Position numbers and translations under genes: made by a program. A stretch of DNA of 14,529 bases from Firmicutes bacterium UBA6226. GTDB lineage: Bacteria > Bacillota_A > Clostridia > Peptostreptococcales > Acidaminobacteraceae. The notes beneath the pieces were generated by a model. That model made no database searches. It worked only from the letters and a program-made list of their open reading frames with translations, and was not told where the DNA came from. How positions within the stretch are numbered: the stretch's first letter is position 1; each line of letters opens with the position of its first letter. This document shows, in pieces, positions 4,684 to 13,190 of the stretch. The DNA is taken from the NCBI GenBank assembly GCA_002441045.1, contig DJWQ01000005.1:1-14529 (forward strand), given 5' to 3'.

Positions 4684-7608
4684 TTACTTTTCTAAGTGTA
4701 CTGGATCCTTTTTTCGTCTTGTTCTCGAAACGATAAAGCCTATGACTAAAAGTGCAATAATAACGCCATCTACGACACTTCTAACAATTTTCCAAGTTGC
4801 TGTTTTGTAATAAATGGTCGATCCTGGAACAATACCATTCATTGCATTGCTGTTTGCAACTGTATAAAGTAAGCGATGTGCAGATTTTCTTAAGTTTGAT
4901 ACCGCTGTTGCACTGGTTGTATCTTCGATTGATTTCATTGAGTCAAAAGTAATAAAGTAATCGGTACCAGCAGCTATACCTTGATTTGCATACATGTAGT
5001 CATAAAGGTTAAAGTCTGAAATTACAACCCCTTCAAAGCCCCATTCATCTCTTAGAACATTTTCTTGAAGTGCTTTACTACCACCAGACCAAGTTGCACC
5101 GACTCTGTTAAATGAGCTCATTAATGCAGTTGCTGCTTTCATTTCTTTTTCAATCATATTGCCATTTTCGTCAGCGATATAATTGATTGTAGTGGTAGCA
5201 TTTTTAACTGCTTTTTCAAATCCTTTTAGATAGATTTCTCTGATCGCTTGTTCATTTGCCCAAGTAGCGATACCATTGTTTACTCGGTTTGTTTCTTGAT
5301 CATTTAGAGCAAAGTGTTTGATGAAAGTATAAAGCCCTTTTGTAGCTGCACCTTCCACAACCGCTTGAGTGATTTTCGCACTTACGATTGGATCTTCAGA
5401 ATAATACTCGAAATTTCTACCTGCAAATGCAGATCTATGAACGTTTAATGCCGGTGCATACCATCCATTAACGCCTTTATCGAGGGCTTCATTTCCAACC
5501 ATTACACCCATTTCTCTTGCTAAATCTGTGTTAAAGGTAGCTGCAATTACAACTTCAGCTGGATATGCGGTTCCCTTGATTTCAGCTCCCATAAATGAGC
5601 TTAATCCTGCAGGCCCATCGATGTCTACGGTTACTGGTTTAGCCACAGATGGCATTTCTAAAGTTGTATAAGCACCATTCATAATCACTTTTACGACTTC
5701 AGCTGGATCAAGTTGATCAAGTAAAACATCCCAAGCTTGATCGTTATAATCTTTTCCTCTTAAATCGATTAATGATAAACCATTTGACGCTTTAGTCATC
5801 GGCATCACTGCATTTTCATCTAAGTGATCTGCAGCGACGTAAGCTTGGAAGCCTTCGATGATTGCATCGTTTGCAACTTTGTCTGCATCAGTAGGTGCCG
5901 TTGGGAAAGTACCAGCAAAGTCAGCGCGTGACATATTGAGTGCATAGCCTTCAGTTGCAGTATCTGTAAACATTGCTGATACATCTTCAAATTGATTTGT
6001 CGCTTCTACTAAATCAGAAGTACGTTTGTTGTTTTCATCGTAAACAACTGTTTTTGCAACTTCATAAGAAATTGAATCAATTCCTGGTTTCATATTGTGT
6101 GAGTCCGTTTGTACTCTGATATCGTAGTTACCACTTTCAAGCACATAAGCTTTTTCAGTTTTGTAATCATAAGAGGCCATATCTTCAACTGCAAAAGTTA
6201 ATGTGACGACTTGAGACTCACCTGGTGCTAATAAGTTCGTTTTAGCAAAATCACCCAAAACAACTTCTGCCTTTTCGATACCGCCCTTAGTATAAGGTGC
6301 AGAGTAGTATACTTGTACCACATCTTTACCTGCAACTGCTCCGGTATTGGTAACCTCGATATCAAGTGAAATCGATTCATCGGTTTTTCCTAATTTTTGA
6401 TCGACAACTTTCCAATCAAATGTTGTATAGCTTAAACCATAGCCAAAAGGATAAACAACTGCTTCGTCATAATTGATAAAGCCTTCTTTTGCAGCGGTTT
6501 CATAATATCTATAACCTATATAGATGCCTTCTTCATACTGAACAAACGTTGCATCACCAATAGCATTGTCTTTATTGATATTTGAATATTGGTTGTGGCC
6601 AAAGTTTACGAAAGTTGGATCTTTTGTTAAATCTGCTGCATAGATATCAACGGTATGGCCAGAAGGGTTAACTGTACCATTTAAGATTCTACCAACTGAG
6701 TTGAAGCCTGTTTTTCCAGGGAAACCGATCATTAAGATTGCATCAATTTCCGGATCATTTTCAAGTACGCCGAGTTCCATTGTTGCACTTGAGTTCACTA
6801 GGACGATGACATTTTCAAAGTTCTCTTTAGCAAGTGCGATCACTTGTTTCTCATCGTAATTTAATTCTAATTGATGTTGACCAGCTTCATAATGTGCATC
6901 CCAATCCTTCATATCTCTAGAAAGGTCGCCACCTTCTCCGGCTGGACGGCTGATGGTGATAATCGCTGCATCACCGTACACTTTAAAGCTGTCAATGGCT
7001 TCACTTGTATATGCATCTACCGGCATCTCGCCAATCATATAAGTTGAAGCCGCTGGATTATCCATAACGATCGTTGATTTAGGATTATCATAAACCTTTG
7101 ATGGCCCAAACATCCCTTGTTCCATCGTAAATGAAGCAAAACTGTTTAAAATATCATATACAGTACCATTAACTTCAAATCCTGCGTTTGTTAAACCCAA
7201 TCTAAGGTCGATAAGGCCTTCAGATGATGACGATCCAGAACCTGAACCACCATAAACTGAATCGACGCTACCTCTACCCAACAAAGTTAACTTCGAATTT
7301 TCGCTTAATGGTAAAACGCCATTATTTTTAAGTAGAACAAAACCTTCATCAGCAATATTTGTAACCAAATCTGCTGCAGCGGTTGCTAGTGCATCAGCAT
7401 CACTATAATCGCCTTTGTAATAATCGCTTTCCCAATTTTCTGAGCCTTCTGATTTCTGAATGACCATTTCGCCTGTACCTAAATACAAGTTTGCATGTCC
7501 TTCAAAAACAACAGAAGCGATATTAACGATTAAGACGAGTACAAGAAATACTGCAAGTACAATCTTTCCTACCTTTTTCTTACCTTTTTTTGCTGTGTTG
7601 TCAACCAT
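4684..7608 (-). CDS. Circularly permuted GH3 glycoside hydrolase, membrane-anchored at both ends
   Basis: 974 aa. A lysine-rich start and one helix (about 14-35) act as a signal anchor. The GH3 C-terminal sandwich domain comes first (about 75-335: GFVLLKNNGVLPL, ISRPAGEGGD with Glu225 as the likely acid/base). It is followed by YPFGYGLSYTTF (387-398) and an FnIII-like domain (about 405-500). The TIM barrel is last (about 610-920), with DIDGPAG (662-668), APALNVHR, GRNFEYYSEDP (730-740), KHF (764-766) and the nucleophile Asp865 in VVISDFN. Canonical GH3 has the barrel first; the inverted order is known from rumen clostridial beta-glucosidases. A final helix (about 944-961) followed by RTRRKK puts the tail inside, so the enzyme should face the outside, tethered twice. 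Beta-glycosidase activity is likely; the sugar is unknown. AGGAGG lies 7 nt before the ATG. Confidence 0.92.
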   Translation of the reverse strand: MVDNTAKKGKKKVGKIVLAVFLVLVLIVNIASVVFEGHANLYLGTGEMVIQKSEGSENWESDYYKGDYSDADALATAAADLVTNIADEGFVLLKNNGVLPLSENSKLTLLGRGSVDSVYGGSGSGSSSSEGLIDLRLGLTNAGFEVNGTVYDILNSFASFTMEQGMFGPSKVYDNPKSTIVMDNPAASTYMIGEMPVDAYTSEAIDSFKVYGDAAIITISRPAGEGGDLSRDMKDWDAHYEAGQHQLELNYDEKQVIALAKENFENVIVLVNSSATMELGVLENDPEIDAILMIGFPGKTGFNSVGRILNGTVNPSGHTVDIYAADLTKDPTFVNFGHNQYSNINKDNAIGDATFVQYEEGIYIGYRYYETAAKEGFINYDEAVVYPFGYGLSYTTFDWKVVDQKLGKTDESISLDIEVTNTGAVAGKDVVQVYYSAPYTKGGIEKAEVVLGDFAKTNLLAPGESQVVTLTFAVEDMASYDYKTEKAYVLESGNYDIRVQTDSHNMKPGIDSISYEVAKTVVYDENNKRTSDLVEATNQFEDVSAMFTDTATEGYALNMSRADFAGTFPTAPTDADKVANDAIIEGFQAYVAADHLDENAVMPMTKASNGLSLIDLRGKDYNDQAWDVLLDQLDPAEVVKVIMNGAYTTLEMPSVAKPVTVDIDGPAGLSSFMGAEIKGTAYPAEVVIAATFNTDLAREMGVMVGNEALDKGVNGWYAPALNVHRSAFAGRNFEYYSEDPIVSAKITQAVVEGAATKGLYTFIKHFALNDQETNRVNNGIATWANEQAIREIYLKGFEKAVKNATTTINYIADENGNMIEKEMKAATALMSSFNRVGATWSGGSKALQENVLRDEWGFEGVVISDFNLYDYMYANQGIAAGTDYFITFDSMKSIEDTTSATAVSNLRKSAHRLLYTVANSNAMNGIVPGSTIYYKTATWKIVRSVVDGVIIALLVIGFIVSRTRRKKDPVHLEK

Positions 7609-7642
7609 GACATAACCTCCTGAAATTCTCTCCTACTCAAAT

Positions 7643-8161
7643 CTAATTCTTTGTTACTCCTGGTTCTGGAATTTTTTTCATAACGACAAATTTCAGAACC
7701 GGATAAATGATAATGACTTGAACCAAAATATTAATTGCGTTGGTTAAGTTCATCCCCCAAAAGCTGCCAACAATTGCCGAGATAGGTTCAAGAACAAGTG
7801 TTGGAATATACAAACAAATCACATAGACAATCATCACCGTTAAAAGATAAATTGGAATTGCACTTCCTAGTTTGTTGTTTGAGTTAAACACCAAATTTCT
7901 TTGAACGATGAAGTTTACAGCTTGTGCACAGAAGAAACTTAGTAAAAATGCTAAGAAGCCTCCCAAGCCACCACTTTCAGTTTTGTAGTTAAAAATCCAA
8001 AATGAAAATGCTGTGTCCGTTAACGATTTGAAAAGTATCGAATTGCCAATGTTTAAAACGATAAAATTTGTAATCGTTGCGATGTTACTGAGTAAGTTGA
8101 ACATTATGAACTCATAGAGCTCATAGTGTTTCGCTTTGAAATTCTTTAACACCTGTATCAT
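7643..8161 (-). CDS. GtrA-like integral membrane protein
   Basis: 172 aa with about four hydrophobic helices (roughly 17-39, 66-86, 101-121 and 127-161, the last long enough to be split). The GtrA signatures are the first-helix FIMFNLLSNIATITNFIVL and the SFFCAQAVNFIVQRNLVF stretch (75-92), which matches the family's 'N-F-x-x-x-R-x-x-V-F' motif. GtrA proteins are thought to move bactoprenol-linked glucose or arabinose-type sugars across the membrane for O-antigen, teichoic acid or arabinan decoration. The ATG overlaps the upstream GH3 stop as ATGA (8158-8161), with GAGAGGA 8-9 nt before it. The permuted GH3 follows 34 bp later. A lipid-linked sugar flippase role for this operon is an inference from the family. 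Confidence 0.85.
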   Translation of the reverse strand: MIQVLKNFKAKHYELYEFIMFNLLSNIATITNFIVLNIGNSILFKSLTDTAFSFWIFNYKTESGGLGGFLAFLLSFFCAQAVNFIVQRNLVFNSNNKLGSAIPIYLLTVMIVYVICLYIPTLVLEPISAIVGSFWGMNLTNAINILVQVIIIYPVLKFVVMKKIPEPGVTKN

Positions 8162-10554
8162 TCAATTAGTCCTCTCTTTCTATATTTAACAAAAGACTTA
8201 ACCAATCCACTGATACCTTTGAAGAAGTGTCCATTGACTATGTCTAAAATATTACGTGTCATTGCTAATGAAACCGCACCATTTGACATTTTAGCAATCG
8301 CCCTAAAAGGCATGTTCGATAAGAAAAATAGATTTAAATCCGGATTTCCTTTTTTAACCGATCTATTTCTGAGCTTTACCAAAACACCGATCGTAAGTCT
8401 CGCCAAAATACTCTTTGCGTACACCATTTGAGCCAGCGAATCGTTTAGACCTAATGGTTCAGATGGATCCCATCTAGAGGGTGGTACAATATCTCCGTAG
8501 AGACTTTGGAACGTTTCATAACTTATGTCTGTGACATTTCCCTCAAAATATGCTTTTAGTGCCTCTGAATCATCTGTCTCAGGGGTAATACCTTCAATAA
8601 CGATTGAGTCGATCAACTTAATATCCGCAGATGAACTTCCTAAATAAAGCGTGTATGTGCCACCCTCAATTTCAAATCTGCTTTCGTTTGCATCATAATA
8701 TCTAAAAGTATATTCATCGAAGAAAATCTCTACCTCTGCTGATTCACCCGGTTCCAAGTACACTTTTTTAAAGCCTTTTAACTCTTTCATAGCACGGTGT
8801 ATATTGGCTTGAGACTTTCCTACATATAACTGTGCGATCTCTGCCCCAGCAACAGTGCCTACATTTTTAAGTGTGAATTTCACACCAGCCTGTGTCGCCA
8901 ATAGATTCGAATACTCGAAATGCGTGTAGCTGAGGCCATAGCCAAATGGATAACGGGTTTTTACATTCGCTTTCTCATAATATCTATAACCGACATAGAT
9001 GCCTTCGCGATACTCACTTGTCAGTTCAGTTCCAGGATAATAGTTCTTATTAGGAACATCCTCATAACGCATCGGATAAGTTTCGCTCAACTTCCCGCTG
9101 GGATTAACTTTTCCTGAAAGGACATTTAACATGGCCAATGCACCTGCTTGACCACTTAAATAACCGTGTACAATTGCATCACAGTGATTCTCCCAAGTCA
9201 TATCAATTACTGACCCGCCACTAATGATTGCAACCGTTTTTGTAACTTTAGAAAGTTCATTTAAAAGTTCTATTTGTGATTTAGAAATATTGAGGTGTGA
9301 TCGATCCTGCCCTTCAACCTCATCAATCTCGTTTAAACCAATATATACGACTGCAACCTTTGCTTTTTTAGCTAAAAGGATGGCTTCATTAACCAAATTC
9401 GCATCACTCTTACCAACGCGGTGATACCCTTGTGCATATCCTATTACGTTTAAACTTGCTTCATTTAACACTTTTAAAGTGCTGTCCAGTTTAAAAGGGT
9501 TGACCATGCTTGAACCAGCGCCTTGATAACGTGGAACATTAGCAAAGTCACCTATTATTGCGATTTCAGTCTTTTCATCCAGTGGTAAAACCGCATCGTT
9601 TTTAAGAAGCACGATAGAAGCTTCAACCGCCTTTTGTGCCAACTTATGATGTGCCTCTAAGTTTAAAGGTTCTTTCGATTTAATTTGTGTTTCATTGACT
9701 ACCTTTAAGAACTCCGCAACCCTTTCGTCAAGTACAGCTTCATCGAGTAATCCAGTTCGAACTGCATCAACGATCTGATGCACACTATCATATCCAGTAG
9801 AAGGCATCTCAAGATGCGCGCCAGCGATGATGCTATCAACGGGATCGTTACTGCCACCCCAGTCTGAAACGACGATGCCATCAAAACCCCATTGATCCAC
9901 TAGCAATTCTCTTAGTAAATAAGAGTGTTCATGCGAATAGGTACCATTTACTTTGTTATAGGAAGACATCACCGCTTTGGGCTTACCTTCCTTTACAGCA
10001 ATTTCAAACCCTGTGAGATAAATTTCATGCAGCGTTCTTTCATCGACGATAGAGTCATTTGTCATTCGTAGATATTCTTGATTATTAACAGCAAAGTGTT
10101 TCAGACACGCACCCACGCCCATATTTTGAATCCCACTCGTAAAAGCAGCGGCGAGTTTACCCGCTTGATAAGGGTCTTCACTGAAATACTCAAAATTTCT
10201 GCCACACAATGGACTTCGTTTAATGTTAAGACCAGGGCCTAATATGATATTGACATCATTTGCTGTTGCCTCTTTCCCTAAGGCTTCTCCTACTTCCTGA
10301 CACAGTTCTAAATCCCAGCTGTTTGCAATGGTCGCTGAGGTTGGAAAACAAGTAGCAGGAACTCCTTTTACAAGCCCAAGATGATCACCTTCACTCGCTT
10401 GTTTTCTTAGTCCATGTGGCCCATCTGCAAGTGCAATACTAGGTATACCTAGACGATCAATTTTTCTTGAATGCCAAAAATCTTCACCAGAAAGCAATGA
10501 TGCTTTTTCTATTAAAGTCATTTTTGAAACCACTGATTTGTAATCAGAAATCAT
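8158..10554 (-). CDS. Canonical GH3 beta-glycosidase, cytoplasmic
   Basis: 798 aa in the usual GH3 order. The TIM barrel (about 10-275) has ALADGPHG (Asp44), CGRNFEYFSEDP (117-128), LKHFAVNN (Lys152-His153) and the nucleophile Asp231 in IVVSDWGG. The sandwich domain (about 305-545) has ASIVLLKNDAVLPL and the likely acid/base Glu414 in DEVEGQDR. YPFGYGLSYTHF (535-546) leads to an FnIII domain (about 555-640) that ends in GTYTLYLGSSS. A helical tail (about 700-798, with NMPFRAIAKMSNGAV and NGHFFKG) is common in clostridial intracellular GH3 enzymes. There is no signal peptide or anchor, so it should work in the cytosol on imported or recycled beta-glycosides. AAAGGAGA lies 6 nt before the ATG. 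It is 32 bp after the GT2 gene and its stop overlaps GtrA. Confidence 0.94.
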   Translation of the reverse strand: MISDYKSVVSKMTLIEKASLLSGEDFWHSRKIDRLGIPSIALADGPHGLRKQASEGDHLGLVKGVPATCFPTSATIANSWDLELCQEVGEALGKEATANDVNIILGPGLNIKRSPLCGRNFEYFSEDPYQAGKLAAAFTSGIQNMGVGACLKHFAVNNQEYLRMTNDSIVDERTLHEIYLTGFEIAVKEGKPKAVMSSYNKVNGTYSHEHSYLLRELLVDQWGFDGIVVSDWGGSNDPVDSIIAGAHLEMPSTGYDSVHQIVDAVRTGLLDEAVLDERVAEFLKVVNETQIKSKEPLNLEAHHKLAQKAVEASIVLLKNDAVLPLDEKTEIAIIGDFANVPRYQGAGSSMVNPFKLDSTLKVLNEASLNVIGYAQGYHRVGKSDANLVNEAILLAKKAKVAVVYIGLNEIDEVEGQDRSHLNISKSQIELLNELSKVTKTVAIISGGSVIDMTWENHCDAIVHGYLSGQAGALAMLNVLSGKVNPSGKLSETYPMRYEDVPNKNYYPGTELTSEYREGIYVGYRYYEKANVKTRYPFGYGLSYTHFEYSNLLATQAGVKFTLKNVGTVAGAEIAQLYVGKSQANIHRAMKELKGFKKVYLEPGESAEVEIFFDEYTFRYYDANESRFEIEGGTYTLYLGSSSADIKLIDSIVIEGITPETDDSEALKAYFEGNVTDISYETFQSLYGDIVPPSRWDPSEPLGLNDSLAQMVYAKSILARLTIGVLVKLRNRSVKKGNPDLNLFFLSNMPFRAIAKMSNGAVSLAMTRNILDIVNGHFFKGISGLVKSFVKYRKRGLIE

Positions 10555-10586
10555 CAGTTGTCTCCTTTCAAATATAATAATGATTT

Positions 10587-11603
10587 TTAGTTAAAGCCAA
10601 CCTTCTGCTGAGCTTTTTTGTAGATCAATAATGTGATTTTTCTCCCCATGACACCTGGCAAGTTCATAACAGAACCTACCGTACTGAGTTTCATTTTAAA
10701 ATAAACTATTTTACTGTGCTGCCATATGGAATGCCATAATTTTCTTTTGGTTTCTAGAGCATCCTTCGTCCCAATTTTTATCAATAGGATGGAAGATATG
10801 GTAGTAATAATGGTTAAATAATGTACCATATAACCTAAACGTTTTCGATCTTTTATCTTATTTATATCCATTTGTTCTATCATAAGCTGATTGACTTTTA
10901 ATTGTTGATCAATTCTACGTATCATATTTTTCTCATTTACGGATTGATCTTCTCTTCCTATAAAGTAGTGATAGACACAGACACTCATATAATAGATTTT
11001 TTCCACATATGGAATAGGTTGATAAACAAAAATATTGTCCACATAAAAAGTGTGCTCTGGTAAAACCAGTTCACAACGCTTTAGAAGTTCTTTGTTATAA
11101 ATTACAGAGTGCATTAATATATATTTACCTGTGCCAAATCGCCCCATGTCATCCCAGGTTAACACTTTGTCTTCTGGAACAATGCCACGATAATGCATCA
11201 CTTTTTTATCTTTTTCGCCAACTTTGTCATAGACAAAGTCACATAAAAACATATCGATACTGATATTCATTTGTTCAAATTCTTTAAGCTTGTTGACAAC
11301 CCTTCTTAAAGCTGTGGGATTCACCCAATCGTCACTATCTACAATTTTTATATATTTCCCAGTGGCACTGGCAATCCCTGTATTAACAGCGCCTCCATGT
11401 CCCTTGTTAACCTGATGAATTACTCTTACAGCTGAGGTATATTGTTCAGCAAATCGATCCGCCAACGCAGCTGTACCGTCCGTCGAACCATCATTTACGA
11501 TGATAACTTCTATATCATTACCGCTTTCTACTAGAGTTCCAATACATTTAGATAAATATTGCTCTGTATTATAACTTGGAACTATAACAGATAGAATACT
11601 CAT
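10587..11603 (-). CDS. Family 2 glycosyltransferase
   Basis: 338 aa. The GT-A fold opens with SVIVPSYNTEQYLSKCI (5-21), then IEVIIVNDGSTDGT (31-44, Asp38 for the nucleotide), NKGHGGAVNTGI (66-77) and the metal-binding VDSDDW (88-93, Asp91/Asp92). A conserved Tyr-rich acceptor side follows (TFYVDNIFVYQPI). The C-terminal third is basic and mostly helical, with one hydrophobic stretch (about 259-274) but no pair of membrane helices. It therefore resembles capsule or exopolysaccharide transferases (EpsH/EpsJ type) more than GtrB/DPM1 polyprenyl-phosphate transferases. Donor and acceptor are unknown. It is the first gene after the promoter at 11656-11684, with AAGGAG 5 nt before the ATG, and heads the glycan operon. 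Confidence 0.9.
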   Translation of the reverse strand: MSILSVIVPSYNTEQYLSKCIGTLVESGNDIEVIIVNDGSTDGTAALADRFAEQYTSAVRVIHQVNKGHGGAVNTGIASATGKYIKIVDSDDWVNPTALRRVVNKLKEFEQMNISIDMFLCDFVYDKVGEKDKKVMHYRGIVPEDKVLTWDDMGRFGTGKYILMHSVIYNKELLKRCELVLPEHTFYVDNIFVYQPIPYVEKIYYMSVCVYHYFIGREDQSVNEKNMIRRIDQQLKVNQLMIEQMDINKIKDRKRLGYMVHYLTIITTISSILLIKIGTKDALETKRKLWHSIWQHSKIVYFKMKLSTVGSVMNLPGVMGRKITLLIYKKAQQKVGFN

Positions 11604-11655
11604 AGTTTCTCCTTCAACTCATATATGTGAGCTTATAATAGCATGGAATATATAT

Positions 11656-11684
11656 TTTATAGTTCTGATTGCGTGAACGGTCAA
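11656..11684 (-). promoter_or_regulatory. Sigma-70-type promoter of the GT2-GH3-GtrA-GH3 operon
   Basis: On the minus strand TTGACC (11684-11679) and TATAAA (11661-11656) are 17 nt apart. The expected start near 11650 gives a leader of about 45 nt before the GT2 ATG. Three CAAAATT direct repeats (11682, 11693, 11702) overlap and precede the -35, and a near-palindrome CTCATATATGTGAG (11618-11631) lies in the leader. Confidence 0.75.
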
Positions 11685-11814
11685 AATTAGTTCAAAATTT
11701 GCAAAATTATTGGATGACCCTAATATAATTTTATAGAGGTATGGATAACTATACATATAAAAAATATGCAAGTATCGAGCTGTCAAAATTTACCACCAGC
11801 GAGATTTTAGCTAC

Positions 11815-11844
11815 AAAAAAGAGTTGGAAATAACTCTCCAACTC
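11815..11844 (-). terminator. Terminator of the LytTR/GHKL two-component operon
   Basis: An 8-bp perfect stem GAGTTGGA/TCCAACTC (11821-11828 and 11837-11844) with an 8-nt loop is followed on the minus strand by six T (11820-11815). It begins 3 nt after the kinase stop and isolates the sensor operon from the glycan operon promoter. Confidence 0.9.
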
Positions 11845-11846
11845 AA

Positions 11847-13190
11847 TTAGAACCTTATGCTTTTTAAATTTTCAGATGGATTGGGCAGTGGAATTAAGAT
11901 TTTCATTGTGAACCAGTTGTTTTCTGTAGATATGGATAAATTACCATTATAGCCTTCTATGGTCTTCTTAATACTCTTTATGCCATAACCGTGATAATAA
12001 GCATCTGATTTTGTAGTAACGGGTAAACCGTCCTGAAATATCAAATCATTTTCATAGTAATTCTCAAAGCGCATCATGAGAAAATCATTCTTAGAAAAAA
12101 CGGCTACGCGTATAACGCGCTTTTGCACATCTGCGATTTTTTTTACACTTTCAATACAGTTATCGATTGCATTACCAAATACGGAACAGATGTCCATCAC
12201 ATACATAAAATCAAGCAGTTTGCCATTGACCACACAACTTAAAGTTATATCGTTTTCAAGACAGACGATACCTTTGCCAGTTAAAATGGTATCTACAACT
12301 GTATTACCCGTTTCATAGTGATATTCATAAGCCTTGATAGATCTATCGATTTCATCTAAAAATTTCTCTTTTAGAATCGGATCTTGCTCATTTCTAATTT
12401 GCGCAATTTGATGTTTGAAATCATGGTACTTTCGATTGATTAATTCGATGTTTTCCTTAGAGGCTTGATACTGATCATAGTGTTTGTGTAAAATATCATT
12501 AATCGCATTTAGCTCATGATTGAGACTCATCTCTCTTCGCTGCTCATTAGACGCATAGAGGATTAAAAGGCCACAAAAATCAACTAAAGTCCTTATATAG
12601 AGCAAATTCGCCCTAAATGTATTTTCAGTAAATGGATTATCGATAACAAAATTGATATTATTGATTAAGAATGTTGCTATTCCGATGATAAAGGCATTTA
12701 TAAACTCCTTAAAAGACACACTAACCTTTCGGTCTTTAAATACTTTTCTTGCGTCAAGTAAATAGGCTAAAAAGAAGATAACACCATAGATAGCAAGCAT
12801 CACTAATGCAGCCAGAAAATCACTATGCTTTATACCAAAATAGAGAATTGCGTAATAGATTTGCCATCCTATAGCTGCTGCAAACTCAGCCAATATAAAG
12901 GCTCTAATAAATAAAAAACCCGCATCGTATTTTGTCAAATTTGCAGATCGCCAAATGTATAAAAACATGGTCAGCATCGCCGTTAACATCCCAGGAACCC
13001 AATATATCAATGGCAATATGCCACTGATGAGTTGAACCACGGTTAAAACCATTGGTCCTAATGCTAATAGTAAGTAGAGCTGAACGCCTTTATATCTTTT
13101 CTGTAGTGGTATGATATAGATGAGACAAGCGATGGCCTCTGCTATAGAGGTGAAAATCCTTGGGATTTCAATATATTGATCGACTGTCAA
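11847..13190 (-). CDS. GHKL sensor histidine kinase (AgrC/LytS-like), six-helix input domain
   Basis: 447 aa. The N-terminal part (about 10-212) holds six or more membrane helices with short loops and no large outside domain, as in peptide- or membrane-sensing kinases. A linker helix (about 213-250) leads to the dimerisation/phosphorylation box INRKYHDFKHQI, in which His256 of the HD pair is the probable phospho-acceptor. The ATPase domain (HATPase_c_5) shows an N box GNAIDNCIE (339-347, Asn340 and Asn344) and a G box HGYGIKSI (400-407). It should phosphorylate the LytTR regulator encoded just upstream, whose stop it overlaps (TTGA, 13190-13187). The start is TTG, with a full GGAGGTGAT ribosome site about 5 nt before it. 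The signal is unknown; no peptide gene like agrD was found next to it. Confidence 0.92.
   Translation of the reverse strand: MTVDQYIEIPRIFTSIAEAIACLIYIIPLQKRYKGVQLYLLLALGPMVLTVVQLISGILPLIYWVPGMLTAMLTMFLYIWRSANLTKYDAGFLFIRAFILAEFAAAIGWQIYYAILYFGIKHSDFLAALVMLAIYGVIFFLAYLLDARKVFKDRKVSVSFKEFINAFIIGIATFLINNINFVIDNPFTENTFRANLLYIRTLVDFCGLLILYASNEQRREMSLNHELNAINDILHKHYDQYQASKENIELINRKYHDFKHQIAQIRNEQDPILKEKFLDEIDRSIKAYEYHYETGNTVVDTILTGKGIVCLENDITLSCVVNGKLLDFMYVMDICSVFGNAIDNCIESVKKIADVQKRVIRVAVFSKNDFLMMRFENYYENDLIFQDGLPVTTKSDAYYHGYGIKSIKKTIEGYNGNLSISTENNWFTMKILIPLPNPSENLKSIRF

Noticed and set aside
8219..9424. Three plus-strand frames of 65-70 codons (8219-8431, 8920-9117, 9224-9424)
   Set aside because: All lie opposite conserved GH3 domains and show no family features or ribosome sites.
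11778..11812. Imperfect inverted repeat (AGCT-GTC-AAAAT against ATTTTAGCT)
   Set aside because: It has a 3-nt bulge, a long loop and no T-run on either side that would make a terminator; the neighbouring hairpin at 11821-11844 already explains termination.
12076..12318. Plus-strand frame of 80 codons
   Set aside because: It is opposite the kinase ATPase domain; no supporting start or domain.
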